Assembly (NCBI GenBank): GCA_902141825.1
Contig: CABFPG010000007.1
Span: forward strand, 1-64,000
DNA: 64,000 nt
Direction: 5' to 3'
Source of the DNA: Thalassocella blandensis
GTDB taxonomy: Bacteria > Pseudomonadota > Gammaproteobacteria > Pseudomonadales > Cellvibrionaceae
In this document: positions 25,281 to 35,163 of the stretch, in pieces
How the letters are laid out: each line of letters opens with the position of its first letter
Numbering within the stretch: position 1 is the stretch's first letter
Program-made: the position numbers and the translations under genes
Notes under the pieces: model-generated
What the model was told of the DNA's origin: nothing
The model's input: only the letters and a program-made list of their open reading frames with translations
Databases searched by the model: none

Positions 25281-27344
25281 TTAACGTTGCCAGTATCTGA
25301 TTTTAGCGCAGGCAGAAATAAAATCCGCAATGCCGTTTTTCTTAGATAAATCAATGCAACCTCGATCAGCTTTCACCATCCCATTCTCTATTAAGATTGA
25401 TTCAATATCACCGTCATATGCTATAAATTTTTTATGAAAGTATGCATCTGATATGAAGTCTTTAAATGCTTGCATATCGGTAAGTTCTGCAGCTACAGGT
25501 TCGGGAACAATAATCGCCACAGCATCATACAAAACCGAGGGTGCACCATCGATTGTCTGTTGAGCAGAGATCGATTTACCCTCTGCCGTTTTAATACCGT
25601 GTTTATGCATGGAAATAAGCTCGACTGTAGCACCGCATTGTTTCACGCCGTCAATAAGACCATTCAGTAATTTATCTTCAACATTTTCACCAACAATAAC
25701 ACCGAGTTTACGTCCTTCGAAGGTGTCAGGTGGATTTTTCAGTATACTCAAAGCGCTGGACGCAACAAGATTTCTATTCACGTCTAGCGCCGGCACAGCT
25801 GCTTCTGGCAATGGAGAAATACCGAGATTCTCGGCCACAATCATTCCCAGTTGATCATCAATGAGAAGTAAATGAGAGATAATTCTCTCCACAATATTTC
25901 TCGTTTCTACTTTACTAAGTTCAAAAGTTAAAGCATCTTGAATATGAGATTGTTCTATTGCCGACTGGCTTATGTAAAATTGTCGAGCTTGACTATAGTG
26001 ATCAGCAAAGGTTTCTGATCTCACACGTTGCTTTTCACCGCTAACCCCAACTTTGGCAGACATAAATCCTTTGTGTGGGTTTTCTCGTGGTCCCCCTTTC
26101 TCACCCCAACTATTAGGCTCATAGTTTACCCGGCCTTTTGGATTATGCATGGCCATATGCCCGTCTTGCTGAAAATGATGCATTGGGCACTTGGGCGCAT
26201 TAATAGGAATATGCGTGAAGTTTGGTCCACCAAGACGTTTAGTTTGAGTATCCAAATAGGAAAAATTACGTCCTTGCAATAAAGGGTCTTCCGTGAAGTC
26301 AATACCAGGCACAATGTTTTGTGTACAGAATGCTACCTGCTCTGTTTCAGCAAAGAAATTATCAACTACTCGATTGAGAACAAGCTTACCAATTGGCGTT
26401 ATCGGTACTTGTTCCTCGGGGATGAGTTTGGTTGCATCAAGTACATCAAATTCAAATTCTTCTGCGAATTTTTCGTCAAACACTTGTACTCCCAGTTCCC
26501 ACTCAGGGTATGCCCCCATTTTAATCGAGTTCCAAAGATCACGGCGATGGAAATCTGGATCGGCTCCATTAATTTTCAGTGCTTCGTTCCACAGTACTGA
26601 TTGCATCCCCAGTGTCGGTTTCCAGTGAAACTTCACAAATTTCCACTCGCCGTCTGCGTTTACAAAGCGGAAGGTGTGGACACCGAAGCCTTCCATAAAG
26701 CGTAAACTTCTTGGTATCGCTCGGTCAGACATAGTCCACATCACCATATTCATCGCTTCCGGTGTTAACGAGATAAAATCCCAAAAGTTATCATGCGCGG
26801 TTTGCGCCTGTGGAAAGCCACGATCCGGCTCTGCTTTGGCGGAATGAATGAGATCGGGAAACTTAATAGCGTCCTGGATGAAAAATACAGGTATATTGTT
26901 CCCAACAAGATCCCAGTTTCCTTGCTGGGTATAAAACTTCACAGCAAAACCTCGAACGTCACGCGCCAGATCCGCAGAACCTTTATTTCCCGCGACCGTA
27001 GAAAACCTTACAAATACCGGCGTCTGCTGTCCTTTTTGTTGAAATAGATTGGCGCAGGTTAATTCTTTCTGGCATTCATAATTCTCGAAATAACCGTGTG
27101 CACCATAGCCTCTTGCGTGAACTACCCGTTCCGGGATACGCTCATGATCAAAGTGAAATATTTTTTCCCGCATGATGTGATCTTCCATCAGCGTAGGTCC
27201 TCTAGAGCCCGCCTTTAGCGAGTTTTGGTCGTCCGCAACAGGAACCCCTTGTTGAGTGGTAAGTGTTGGCACATTCTCGTCTGCCGTTTGATGGATTTCA
27301 CCGCCGATCCCACGTGTTTTTTTTACTTGATTCTCTTTTTTCAT
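25281..27344 (-). CDS. katE: Large-subunit catalase HPII-type
   Basis: The haem catalase core shows the distal His in [34 protein letters not shown], and the proximal Tyr in [15 protein letters not shown]. About 150 extra C-terminal residues form the DJ-1/PfpI-like domain of large-subunit catalases ([19 protein letters not shown]). Length 687 aa fits clade II monofunctional catalases, slightly shorter than E. coli KatE at the N-terminus. It converts hydrogen peroxide to water and oxygen in the cytoplasm. The ATG at 27344 has GGAG six bases upstream; a TTG at 27356 overlaps that site and is rejected. Probably monocistronic. Confidence 0.95.
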   Translation of the reverse strand: MKKENQVKKTRGIGGEIHQTADENVPTLTTQQGVPVADDQNSLKAGSRGPTLMEDHIMREKIFHFDHERIPERVVHARGYGAHGYFENYECQKELTCANLFQQKGQQTPVFVRFSTVAGNKGSADLARDVRGFAVKFYTQQGNWDLVGNNIPVFFIQDAIKFPDLIHSAKAEPDRGFPQAQTAHDNFWDFISLTPEAMNMVMWTMSDRAIPRSLRFMEGFGVHTFRFVNADGEWKFVKFHWKPTLGMQSVLWNEALKINGADPDFHRRDLWNSIKMGAYPEWELGVQVFDEKFAEEFEFDVLDATKLIPEEQVPITPIGKLVLNRVVDNFFAETEQVAFCTQNIVPGIDFTEDPLLQGRNFSYLDTQTKRLGGPNFTHIPINAPKCPMHHFQQDGHMAMHNPKGRVNYEPNSWGEKGGPRENPHKGFMSAKVGVSGEKQRVRSETFADHYSQARQFYISQSAIEQSHIQDALTFELSKVETRNIVERIISHLLLIDDQLGMIVAENLGISPLPEAAVPALDVNRNLVASSALSILKNPPDTFEGRKLGVIVGENVEDKLLNGLIDGVKQCGATVELISMHKHGIKTAEGKSISAQQTIDGAPSVLYDAVAIIVPEPVAAELTDMQAFKDFISDAYFHKKFIAYDGDIESILIENGMVKADRGCIDLSKKNGIADFISACAKIRYWQR

Positions 27345-27854
27345 TTCACTCTCCAATAGAATTTTTATTTATTTCAACATTTCCATTGGAGAGCAATTGT
27401 TATTCCACGGATCAATACTTAAATTTAATAAAATACATTTGTATTTTTTATTGCCTTATTTTCAGTTTTTTCCGTAAATTCAAGGATATTAATGACAAAC
27501 CAGCTAAGATTTTTTAAGTGATTAAAAGGCCAGGTATTTTATTTTGAATTTTCGAGAAGGGTAATTTGAACAAATTTCCCTACTTGATGTACATTTTACT
27601 TAACCAGAAAAATGTAGATTTTTGATGGTAGATGTATAAAGCGCGAAAATTAAGTTCAAACCAGAGGTTTCTGTTTCTGCATTTTAATTTCGCCATTCCA
27701 CGCTTTATACACCAATTTAATGAACACATAGTGAAGGTCGTCAACTACAACATTTAAAGTCTAGAGGATTGTGATTGTGACAAGGCAGCTGGACTATGGG
27801 GAGATGTCACTTTGAATTATTCCCAAGCACAATACTTCACCCTGCCACGCGTCG
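27345..27854. repeat. AT-rich intergenic region with a nested inverted repeat
   Basis: No gene is seen. TGTATAAAGCG (27633-27643) and CGCTTTATACA (27701-27711) form an 11-bp perfect inverted repeat, with inner arms CGAAAATTAA and TTAATTTCG extending the pairing. The whole 79-bp element could be a cruciform, a transcript-end structure between the convergent or neighbouring units, or the remnant of a small mobile repeat. It has no T-run after the stem. Confidence 0.5.
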
Positions 27855-29243
27855 TTATTTATCATGGCCTACGGAAATTTGGGACAGTATAGTTTTCAGA
27901 ATCAGGTCTTCTCCCGTTCTGTATGATTCCCAAGTATTTTCGATAGGTATATCAATCGGTAGAGAGCCAACTTCCCTCAAAAGAAATTTATTGGGCGGCC
28001 AACAATCGTCTAACCAGGAACAACCGTCTTTTAAATCCGTCCACCCTTTTGTTAAGTACAGTTGTATACCCGACGCAGGAAGGGTTGGGTAAAAGCCTTC
28101 CGCGCGAAAGCGAAGCTTATCTCCCATTTCACTACCAACAACTTTTAACTGCTTTGGTAAGTAACGTTTGAACTGGCTTGCAGCAATAATACCTGCGGAG
28201 AAAGTGTTACGGCCTACAATTAAATATAGCGTTCCGTCAGAGGCCACGGCATCTGCAGTTGCACGAACAATCGGTAAAACTTTCGTGTAATCTCCTCCGC
28301 GGTTAAACCGAAAATCTACGATGAAATGTTTAGTTTGGTGCTCAGCGGCCAGGTTTTGCAGACGCTGCTGTAATTGTTCAAACGTTTCGCCCTTATCCGC
28401 AAAACTTGCATTCATTCGCAGATACACCAAACTGTGCTCTGGTAGAGCACGCAGCAAGTGCAATTTATCGCTATTTTGTAAGTACAGTGGTAATTGCTGG
28501 TTTTTATTCAGCAGGCTTACCCAACCTTCAGTGTCAAAGCTTGTATTATCTGGGAAAGCATGACGAAAATCCCAGAAGGGGTCGCCCGATTTTAACTCGT
28601 CTTCTGCCGTAACCTCAACGAGCGTTTCTAACCCATCATAATCACGTAAACCTAGCTCAACGGTTCGCTCATTAACTTGAGCTCCCATAAATGCCAATAC
28701 GCTTGGGGATGTATATAAAAATTGACTACGGTAGCGCCGCCAACTCGCCGTTCCTCCACCAATCAAATCTTCGGTTTTACTCAACAAGGCCTCGGGGGAT
28801 ATCCCACCCAGTGATACAACCTTCCTTCCGAGTAATTGCTGAAGATGTGCTTGCGCTTTGACAATTATTAGACCATCAGCGGTCCAGTGAAACCGCAACG
28901 GCAAATGATACATTTGGCTTTTCAGAACTGTGGTATGAGCATTGTCAAATACCGCCAACGCCCGCATGGCAAGCAGGCTCAACTCATCTTCATTTTGTAC
29001 AAGAGGAGCGCTGTCAATAACGTGCAGAAATTCCGCCGCCTGCGCATCCGATATATCTTTTTCATTCGCCAGAACGACGTCTCGTAAGTAGTTTACATCT
29101 GATCTGATAGATGGCGAGCTATTTTCAACGGGCAATGTTGCTTTATGGAGCATTTGAAAGCCTCCAACAGAGACAAAAATAACTGCAAGAACGACGTTTA
29201 ACAATAAATACGCAATACCGATTCTAAATAATAAACGTTTCAT
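27855..29243 (-). CDS. S41-like (tail-specific protease family) peptidase, membrane-anchored
   Basis: After the start MKRLLFRIGIAYLLLNVVLAV the product has one signal-anchor helix, then an extracytoplasmic domain. The segments LVYLRMNASFADKGE, FIVDFRFNRGGDYT and VGRNTFSAGIIAASQFK correspond to the S41 fold, with FSAG holding the candidate nucleophilic serine. The usual catalytic Lys motif is not obvious, and no PDZ domain is seen, so it may be a degenerate or divergent member. The reading frame extends to 29291, but the Met at 29243 begins a proper membrane signal. The genes on both sides are unrelated. Substrate unknown. Confidence 0.72.
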   Translation of the reverse strand: MKRLLFRIGIAYLLLNVVLAVIFVSVGGFQMLHKATLPVENSSPSIRSDVNYLRDVVLANEKDISDAQAAEFLHVIDSAPLVQNEDELSLLAMRALAVFDNAHTTVLKSQMYHLPLRFHWTADGLIIVKAQAHLQQLLGRKVVSLGGISPEALLSKTEDLIGGGTASWRRYRSQFLYTSPSVLAFMGAQVNERTVELGLRDYDGLETLVEVTAEDELKSGDPFWDFRHAFPDNTSFDTEGWVSLLNKNQQLPLYLQNSDKLHLLRALPEHSLVYLRMNASFADKGETFEQLQQRLQNLAAEHQTKHFIVDFRFNRGGDYTKVLPIVRATADAVASDGTLYLIVGRNTFSAGIIAASQFKRYLPKQLKVVGSEMGDKLRFRAEGFYPTLPASGIQLYLTKGWTDLKDGCSWLDDCWPPNKFLLREVGSLPIDIPIENTWESYRTGEDLILKTILSQISVGHDK

Positions 29244-29943
29244 GTTTGCTCTTCGTAGGAGAGGATGACAGGATGTGTAATATGCAGCCATTGCATCCTT
29301 TTAGGTTATTTTTCTTTGCCGTTCGGGCTAATCCATGACTCTTTTATACCATGGCATGCGAATAATCCGAAATTTGATGGGCAGATAAACTATACACAGT
29401 AAATGGTTAATGAACGAAAGATTGCATCAGTTTAGTAATGCTAAAACGCATATTAAACGAGTGATAAGCGACTGAACTAATGCGATGTTGCTCTAGATCT
29501 TTCGTGGCGAGATTGCACGCTTATCAAATTCGGCGTGGAGACAATCGAACCACATCTAGAAACGTAATTTTAAGGTTTTGCATACGACGTTGTTTCCAAA
29601 TTTATATTGTTCGATTTAAAGCCGCGGACCGGCAGCCATGCTTGTCAATTTAATCTGCCTCAATGTCCATACTGAATATTGGCATTACTTTTACGGAATA
29701 TTTTCCTCAAGTTTCACCATCTTCGCATTCTTCAAATTTGCACTTGCAGCCTAAAATTATTCGATCAAATCCGTACAACATGACAGGCATTCACACGAAT
29801 CAAACTATTTGGAGACCGCATGACGATTTACTGATCGCTTTTCCGTATTAAGGAATGTATTGTATGTTGCGTAAGCACTCTGTTTTGTTTACCTAAGGTA
29901 AACCACGTATTCCTCGTGCCCACGTGCACCCCACACATGAAAG
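29244..29943. other. Gene-free stretch (700 bp)
   Basis: I see no convincing coding region, tRNA or terminator here. It separates divergent genes (S41-like peptidase to the left, 290-aa unknown protein to the right) and so must contain both promoters. Short frames such as 29663-29851 have no ribosome-binding site or family resemblance. Confidence 0.4.
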
Positions 29944-30816
29944 ATGAAAGATATGAGCGGTCGAAGTTATCACTCCAAAGCTGTCACAGCCGAGATTAAA
30001 AGAAAATTGGGTTCCTCCAGCAAAGAAGACGCTGCCTGGGGGTTTGTCGAGGCTTTTTCAGCAGCCATTGATGGGGGGTTATCGATAAAAGATTTATGCC
30101 CTGCACCAGCCGCTGGAATGATGTTGAGTGTATTAAAAGTGGCCCTGGCTAGTAATTCTAGTGCCGCGAGCCTGATTGACAACCCGTATTTTATTGGGAA
30201 TGGCCAAGATGGCCCGCCCTCCCCAACCACCGCAAAATACTTATTAAACAGAAAGCGTAAAGATGTTGCGGCAAATACCACCACTGTGGTGGGCGGCATT
30301 AGCACTATTTGGACAGCCTGGGATGCACCGGGCATGGCGCTACACTCTAACGCAACCGGCTGTACAGCTGCGCATCTCAAAGTTTTAGCCCGCATGGCTT
30401 ACCGCTCCAGGAAAACTGGCACAGTTGCGCAATGGCTTGATGTGATAATTAAAATGAAATTAATAAAAGCCTCAGCTCGAGGTGCGAGCCTGCTTGGCGC
30501 AGCCGTGCCTATTCCTGCCGTCGGTTTAACAACAGGTTTATTGTCCGCTGCAATCAGCACGGGAGCAAAACTCACGCTCACCAAAGCGTGTACTGCTACA
30601 GCTCTGGAACTGCACTGGCGAGCGAAGCAAGAGCAGTTTATGTCGGGCGCAGTAACAGGAATTTCGGGGGCCTCTGTCGGACCTGCCTCACGTATTATTT
30701 CTGAGCTCTTCACAAAACGAGGTTTGACTCGATTTCTCGGAAAATACGATACTATGGCGATAATTAATGAGCCCGCTGGCTGGATGGCAATTACTGATAA
30801 ATTGTTATTGATTTAA
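29944..30816 (+). CDS. Unrecognised 290-aa protein with hydrophobic centre
   Basis: I do not recognise this protein. The N-terminus (SGRSYHSKAVTAEIKRKL) is polar and basic without a signal peptide. The centre has NPYFIGNGQDGPPSPTTAKYLL, and residues about 175-215 form a long Gly/Ala-rich hydrophobic stretch (GASLLGAAVPIPAVGLT then TGLLSAAISTGAKL) that could insert in a membrane. There is then an Ala-Thr-rich helical part. A second start is possible at 29953 (MSGRSYH). The layout resembles secreted effectors or pore-formers that lack classical signals, but that is speculation. It faces the 3' end of glmS, a common genomic insertion site, and it has no same-strand partner within 3 kb on either side. 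Confidence 0.65.
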   Translation: MKDMSGRSYHSKAVTAEIKRKLGSSSKEDAAWGFVEAFSAAIDGGLSIKDLCPAPAAGMMLSVLKVALASNSSAASLIDNPYFIGNGQDGPPSPTTAKYLLNRKRKDVAANTTTVVGGISTIWTAWDAPGMALHSNATGCTAAHLKVLARMAYRSRKTGTVAQWLDVIIKMKLIKASARGASLLGAAVPIPAVGLTTGLLSAAISTGAKLTLTKACTATALELHWRAKQEQFMSGAVTGISGASVGPASRIISELFTKRGLTRFLGKYDTMAIINEPAGWMAITDKLLLI

Positions 30817-31127
30817 GAAATGCCATTATTAGCTTTCACGGGGTGGTTCTGTTAAGGACTGATGCGGTTTAAGGGCAGTTATTTAAAGGTTCTTTTGCAC
30901 GGCGGAACCAATCTTTATACGTTAAGCTTTTGCCCTGGCTTTTTCACTTTTTTTACGTTGGTTTTAATCTAAGAAATTTAGAAGATTTTGACATTTTCTT
31001 GAGATAAAAACGTATGCTAACGATAACCGCTCTTACACTCTTGCCGCATTAGCCAAACGGGACAAAACGTCTTTACCCTGTGTTTTAGTCCCGCACACAA
31101 CTTATTTCAACGCTTTTACCAACTTTA
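30817..31127. other. Gene-free stretch between convergent genes
   Basis: This 311-bp gap lies between the 290-aa gene and the end of glmS. No gene or clear intrinsic terminator is seen. The first 30 bp downstream of the glmS stop is the place where Tn7-type elements insert in other bacteria; no transposon end is present. Confidence 0.4.
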
Positions 31128-31165
31128 TTATTCCACCGTTACTGATTTAGCAAGATTTCGCGGCT
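31100..31165 (-). other. Potential attTn7 target (3' end of glmS)
   Basis: The last 36 bases of glmS encode the invariant C-terminus (DQPRNLAKSVTVE) and closely match the TnsD-binding attTn7 sequence known from E. coli. The insertion point would be about 25 bp past the stop codon, near 31103. No Tn7-like end is present, so the site appears unoccupied at this exact point. Confidence 0.6.
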
Positions 31166-32945
31166 GATCAACATCGGTACCTCGCATGACCGCGACGTGG
31201 TAAGAGAGCAATTGCAAAGGCAAGGTGTAGATGATGGGTGCAATACAAGCGGGTACGTGTGGCAAATTAAATACCTGTGTGTTGGCATCTTCACTAAAGC
31301 CAGCGCTTTGATCGGCAAAAACATATAATTTGCCTCCACGCGCCTGAACTTCTTCCAGGTTGGACTTTAATTTTTCCAGCAGCTCATTGTTTGGTGCGAC
31401 GGTAATCACGGGCATGTCGCTATCTACCAAGGCCAGGGGGCCATGTTTTAATTCACCCGCTGCGTAAGCTTCGGCGTGGATATAAGATATTTCTTTAAGT
31501 TTTAGTGCTCCTTCCATCGCAACCGGATATTGCACACCACGACCGAGAAACAATGCATGGTGTTTTTCTACAAAATGTTCGCTGATTTTTTCAATACGAT
31601 CATTGAGCTCCAGTACTCGCTGGCAATAGTCAGGAAGTTGGTGCAGCGCTTGGACAATGCTCTTGTGCTCCTCTTTACGTTTCTCCGCTAACATCAAGGC
31701 AACCAGTTGCAAAGCGACTATTTGCGTAGTGAAGGCTTTGGTTGAAGCAACGCCAATTTCTACACCGGCACACGTCATCAAGGAAAACGCCGATTCACGC
31801 ACAAGAGAACTGTTGGGGACGTTACAAATGGCAAGCGAAGATAAATAACCAGAGGCTTTGGCTTTTCTCAGGGCTGCCAATGTATCCGCCGTTTCGCCTG
31901 ATTGGCTAATCGAAATGAATAGAGCATTATCCGGCACAATCACTTTACGGTAGCGATATTCTGATGCGATATCCACCAAACAGGGTATTCCCGCCCACTC
32001 TTCAATGGCATATTTAGCAATTAGGCCAGCATGGTAACTAGTACCACAGGCAACAATTTGGACTTGTGTTACCTGTGAAAGTACGGTGCGCGCTTCTTCT
32101 CCAAGCAAGTCTTGCACGACACTTTCATGCGAGATACGACCGTCCAGAGTGCGAGCAATTGCTTCTGGCTGCTCAAATATTTCTTTGAGCATGTAATGAC
32201 GAAAGCCATCTTTATCCGCAGCATCGTGAACATCACTGATCACAACTTCTTCCCGCACTACGGGCGAGAAACTTTGATCAAAGATATCAATACTATTACT
32301 GCGAAGCTTTACAACATCACCTTCTTCCAGATAAATAAACCGATCAGTGACCTGACGTAAAGCCAATTGATCTGATGCGAGAAAGTTTTCATCTATCCCA
32401 ATTCCCACCACCAATGGGCTACCGCTACGCGTACCAAGAATAGTATCCGGTTCATTCTCACACATAACTACCAGCCCATAAGCGCCCTGTAGTTTTTTGA
32501 TGGTCTGCTGTAGTGACAGCATAAGATCGTGGGTTTGTTTGTAGTGGTAATGAAAAAGGTGAACGACCGCTTCAGTGTCGGTCTCACTCAAAAAAACATA
32601 ACCAAGTTCAATTAATTCGCTGCGCAGCTCTTTATAATTTTCAATAATGCCATTATGAACGATGGAAATATTTTCGGAGGTATGCGGGTGTGCGTTGTTC
32701 TGGCTGGGAATACCATGGGTGGCCCATCGCGTGTGTGCAATACCGGTTTTTCCACTGATGTTAGACTGCTGCACCAGCTCGGCTAAGGCTGATACTTTTC
32801 CTACCGCCTTGTTAATTAGAAATTTTTGGTTGTGGACCAGTGCCATACCAGCGGAATCATATCCACGATATTCAAGGCGTTTTAAACCTTCCAGAAGAAT
32901 TTTTTCGACATTACGCTGACTAACGGCACCAACGATTCCGCACAT
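31128..32945 (-). CDS. glmS: Glutamine-fructose-6-phosphate aminotransferase
   Basis: The N-terminal glutamine amidotransferase domain begins MCGIVGAV with catalytic Cys2 and contains RWATHG and NGIIENY. The two SIS isomerase domains follow, with CGTSYHAG, SQSGETADTLAAL and VASTKAFTTQ, ending DQPRNLAKSVTVE. Length 605 aa is typical. It makes glucosamine-6-phosphate from fructose-6-phosphate and glutamine, the first step toward UDP-GlcNAc for peptidoglycan and LPS. It lies 56 bp downstream of a DeoR-type regulator on the same strand and is probably co-transcribed with it. Confidence 0.97.
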   Translation of the reverse strand: MCGIVGAVSQRNVEKILLEGLKRLEYRGYDSAGMALVHNQKFLINKAVGKVSALAELVQQSNISGKTGIAHTRWATHGIPSQNNAHPHTSENISIVHNGIIENYKELRSELIELGYVFLSETDTEAVVHLFHYHYKQTHDLMLSLQQTIKKLQGAYGLVVMCENEPDTILGTRSGSPLVVGIGIDENFLASDQLALRQVTDRFIYLEEGDVVKLRSNSIDIFDQSFSPVVREEVVISDVHDAADKDGFRHYMLKEIFEQPEAIARTLDGRISHESVVQDLLGEEARTVLSQVTQVQIVACGTSYHAGLIAKYAIEEWAGIPCLVDIASEYRYRKVIVPDNALFISISQSGETADTLAALRKAKASGYLSSLAICNVPNSSLVRESAFSLMTCAGVEIGVASTKAFTTQIVALQLVALMLAEKRKEEHKSIVQALHQLPDYCQRVLELNDRIEKISEHFVEKHHALFLGRGVQYPVAMEGALKLKEISYIHAEAYAAGELKHGPLALVDSDMPVITVAPNNELLEKLKSNLEEVQARGGKLYVFADQSAGFSEDANTQVFNLPHVPACIAPIIYTLPLQLLSYHVAVMRGTDVDQPRNLAKSVTVE

Positions 32946-33001
32946 AAAAAACTACCTTACAAACAAATAACGATTTAAATTCTGCAACAAGCTCGAGGGG
33001 A

Positions 33002-33784
33002 TTATTCCTCGGGCGCTCCAGCGCAAATCACATTCACACCTTGTTGCTCGATTTTTTCTTTGTCTGTTAAAGAAATGCCGCGGTCCGTCACCAGGACGTC
33101 CACTTCACTCCAAGGGAGTTCCAGGTTATGTATTTTTCGTTTTATTTTGCTGGATTCGGCCATCACAATGACTTCACGCGAGACTTCAGCCATCACCTGA
33201 CTGAGGCTGTATAACTCGTTGTAAGTCGTGGTACCACGTTCAACGTCAATGCCATCAGCGCCAATAAAGAGTTGATCGAAATCGTAGTGTTTTAGTACCT
33301 GTTCTGCTAATTGTCCCTGAAACGCTTCAGACCGTGGGTCCCAGGTTCCGCCTGTCATAAGAATGGTGGGTTCATTCTCGATTTCACGCAGGGCGTTGGC
33401 GATATTGAGGGAATTCGTCATCACAACCAATCCCCGTTTACTTTGCAGAAGAGGTAGCATGGCAGCAGTGGTACTGCCGCTATCTATAATGACACGGTAG
33501 TGATCCCGAATAAGATCAGCGGCGGCTTTAGAAATGGATTCTTTTTGCTCAGAGAGTTTGGTTGCTGCAGGCTCACCGATTAGCTCCTGAGGTAGCGGAA
33601 CAGCACCACCATAGCGGCGGAGCAGCATGCCATTGCTCTCTAACTCAGCCAAATCCTTTCGAACCGTAACTTCTGAAGTCTCGAATTCACGTGCCAATTC
33701 GTCAACACTGACTTCGCCTAGTTCTTGCAGTTTTTCTAGGATTGCTCGTCGTCTGATCTGGGTATTCCGTCTATTCACTTTCAC
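33002..33784 (-). CDS. DeoR/GlpR-family transcriptional regulator (glmS-linked)
   Basis: An N-terminal DeoR-type helix-turn-helix (RRRAILEKLQELGEVSV, then TSEVTVRKDLAELE) precedes a sugar-phosphate sensing domain with VIIDSGSTTAAMLPLL, LIVMTNSLNIANAL-type and LFIGADGIDVERGTT motifs. The position just upstream of glmS is shared with Pseudomonas, where the equivalent gene (PA5550) is named glmR. It probably senses an amino-sugar phosphate and controls glmS. Length 260 aa is normal. It is divergent from the GlyGly-CTERM gene, with about 157 bp in between holding both promoters. Confidence 0.92.
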   Translation of the reverse strand: MKVNRRNTQIRRRAILEKLQELGEVSVDELAREFETSEVTVRKDLAELESNGMLLRRYGGAVPLPQELIGEPAATKLSEQKESISKAAADLIRDHYRVIIDSGSTTAAMLPLLQSKRGLVVMTNSLNIANALREIENEPTILMTGGTWDPRSEAFQGQLAEQVLKHYDFDQLFIGADGIDVERGTTTYNELYSLSQVMAEVSREVIVMAESSKIKRKIHNLELPWSEVDVLVTDRGISLTDKEKIEQQGVNVICAGAPEE

Positions 33785-33941
33785 ACCTAAACTTTCGATT
33801 CGAAAGCATTATATATAAACGAAACTTTAGTACAAGTAAGAATTTGTTACAACTTAATCGAAGCTCAACAGTTTATCGCTATAATACGCGCTCTTTATTG
33901 TACTCACACAGGAATCGCATAAGGGAAGGATAGGAATCACT

Positions 33942-35099
33942 ATGCTGACACGACCAAGCACTAAGCTGATCATCATTTGCTACATAAGTATTTTATTCAC
34001 CTCTCTCGCCGCGCAAGCGCGCACGGAGACACCGAAGCAACTCACCCTGCTCGACAATATCGCCAAAGCCCTTGCGGATAATGGTCCGGGTGTGGCGTTT
34101 ACCGCTAAAGACTATGATGTATTAATGGCCGATTTATTTGCCAAGGAAGTTACGTCGATAGAGCCCGCAGCGTCTGATACGGATCAGCTAAACGGCTTTG
34201 ATGGTCTGTGTTTTCTGGGTGAGAATGGCAATCTGGTTTACCTCGCAGTAAATCTCGGCTTGCAACAACTGGAAGTAAGCTTCACTGACGGACATCAGTT
34301 ATCCCTTGCTCCCGGTACATTTGCGGTAGACTTACGCTCCTTCAGCCAAACATTTTTGCTCAGTGATTTCGCGGTAAATTTTTATCTCGATGGCAATCAT
34401 AGTGGCCTGACTGCACCGCTGGAGAATATCAACAAAACTTCTCTCCCCAGCGTTAACATTCAAGTGGATGAATTGTCCCGTGCAAACCTGCAGGAACAGG
34501 ATGGAGCCGTTTATGGGATTCTTCAAATTTCAGCGCACGAAAGCTCCAGCTATACTTTTCACCTGAACCAAACCGTTTTCATTCCTCAGTCAGCCGATCA
34601 AGCACCGCAACACAAGGCGCTCCAGCTCACCAACTTATCGCCAGATGATCAAGTGACCGTCTCTGCAGCATCGCCCAATAGCCAGGTGAAATGGGAGATC
34701 ACCAACACTTTGGTACAACTTAAAGTATCGGACAGAAAAACTCAGCGTACCGAATTTCTGGCGGATATTCATTACAATGAAGAATTTCATGTGAGCAGTT
34801 CTGCGGCACACATCACTGTACATTCACGGCCTGAGGTGAATGTTTGTGTGAGCCGTGACGCAACCTCTCTGGCAAGCAGCATGGAAGTACTGGCTAGCTG
34901 TAACGGAGCTCTGTATGAATCCCAGGGAGAATTAACGCTGTATATTGACAATGGTCGAGTGCAGGAGATTCGCTATGATGATGAAGAAGAAAGCGGCGGC
35001 GGCAGCCTGAGCTGGTTCGGCGTGTTATTGATGGCCTTCCTGGCAATTACCCGGAAATTCATGCGTTTGGACCGCTCTACATTGCTTGCAACAAAATAA
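33942..35099 (+). CDS. Secreted protein with GlyGly-CTERM sorting signal
   Basis: A Sec signal peptide (LIIICYISILFTSLAAQA) starts the 385-aa product. The C-terminus has a Glu-rich stretch, then GGGSLSWFGVLLMAFLAITR and basic residues. This Gly-rich, hydrophobic helix, basic tripartite tail is the GlyGly-CTERM signal processed by rhombosortase in gammaproteobacteria. About 12 residues follow the basic cluster, slightly more than usual. The body is beta-rich with repeated DGLCFLGENGN-type turns and two cysteines near residue 300 (VNVCVSRDA, LASCNGAL); I do not recognise its fold. GGA precedes the ATG at suitable spacing. It should end up on the cell surface or be secreted by the type II system. 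Confidence 0.8.
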   Translation: MLTRPSTKLIIICYISILFTSLAAQARTETPKQLTLLDNIAKALADNGPGVAFTAKDYDVLMADLFAKEVTSIEPAASDTDQLNGFDGLCFLGENGNLVYLAVNLGLQQLEVSFTDGHQLSLAPGTFAVDLRSFSQTFLLSDFAVNFYLDGNHSGLTAPLENINKTSLPSVNIQVDELSRANLQEQDGAVYGILQISAHESSSYTFHLNQTVFIPQSADQAPQHKALQLTNLSPDDQVTVSAASPNSQVKWEITNTLVQLKVSDRKTQRTEFLADIHYNEEFHVSSSAAHITVHSRPEVNVCVSRDATSLASSMEVLASCNGALYESQGELTLYIDNGRVQEIRYDDEEESGGGSLSWFGVLLMAFLAITRKFMRLDRSTLLATK

Positions 35100-35163
35100 C
35101 CCATTCAGATTTTTTCGAGCAGCACGAAGAAGCAAAAGCCGGTTCTTGAATCAGCGCTACACG

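Noticed and set aside
31100-31165. A Tn7-like transposon inserted at glmS
   Set aside because: No tns genes, transposon ends or target duplication were seen; only the conserved target sequence is present.
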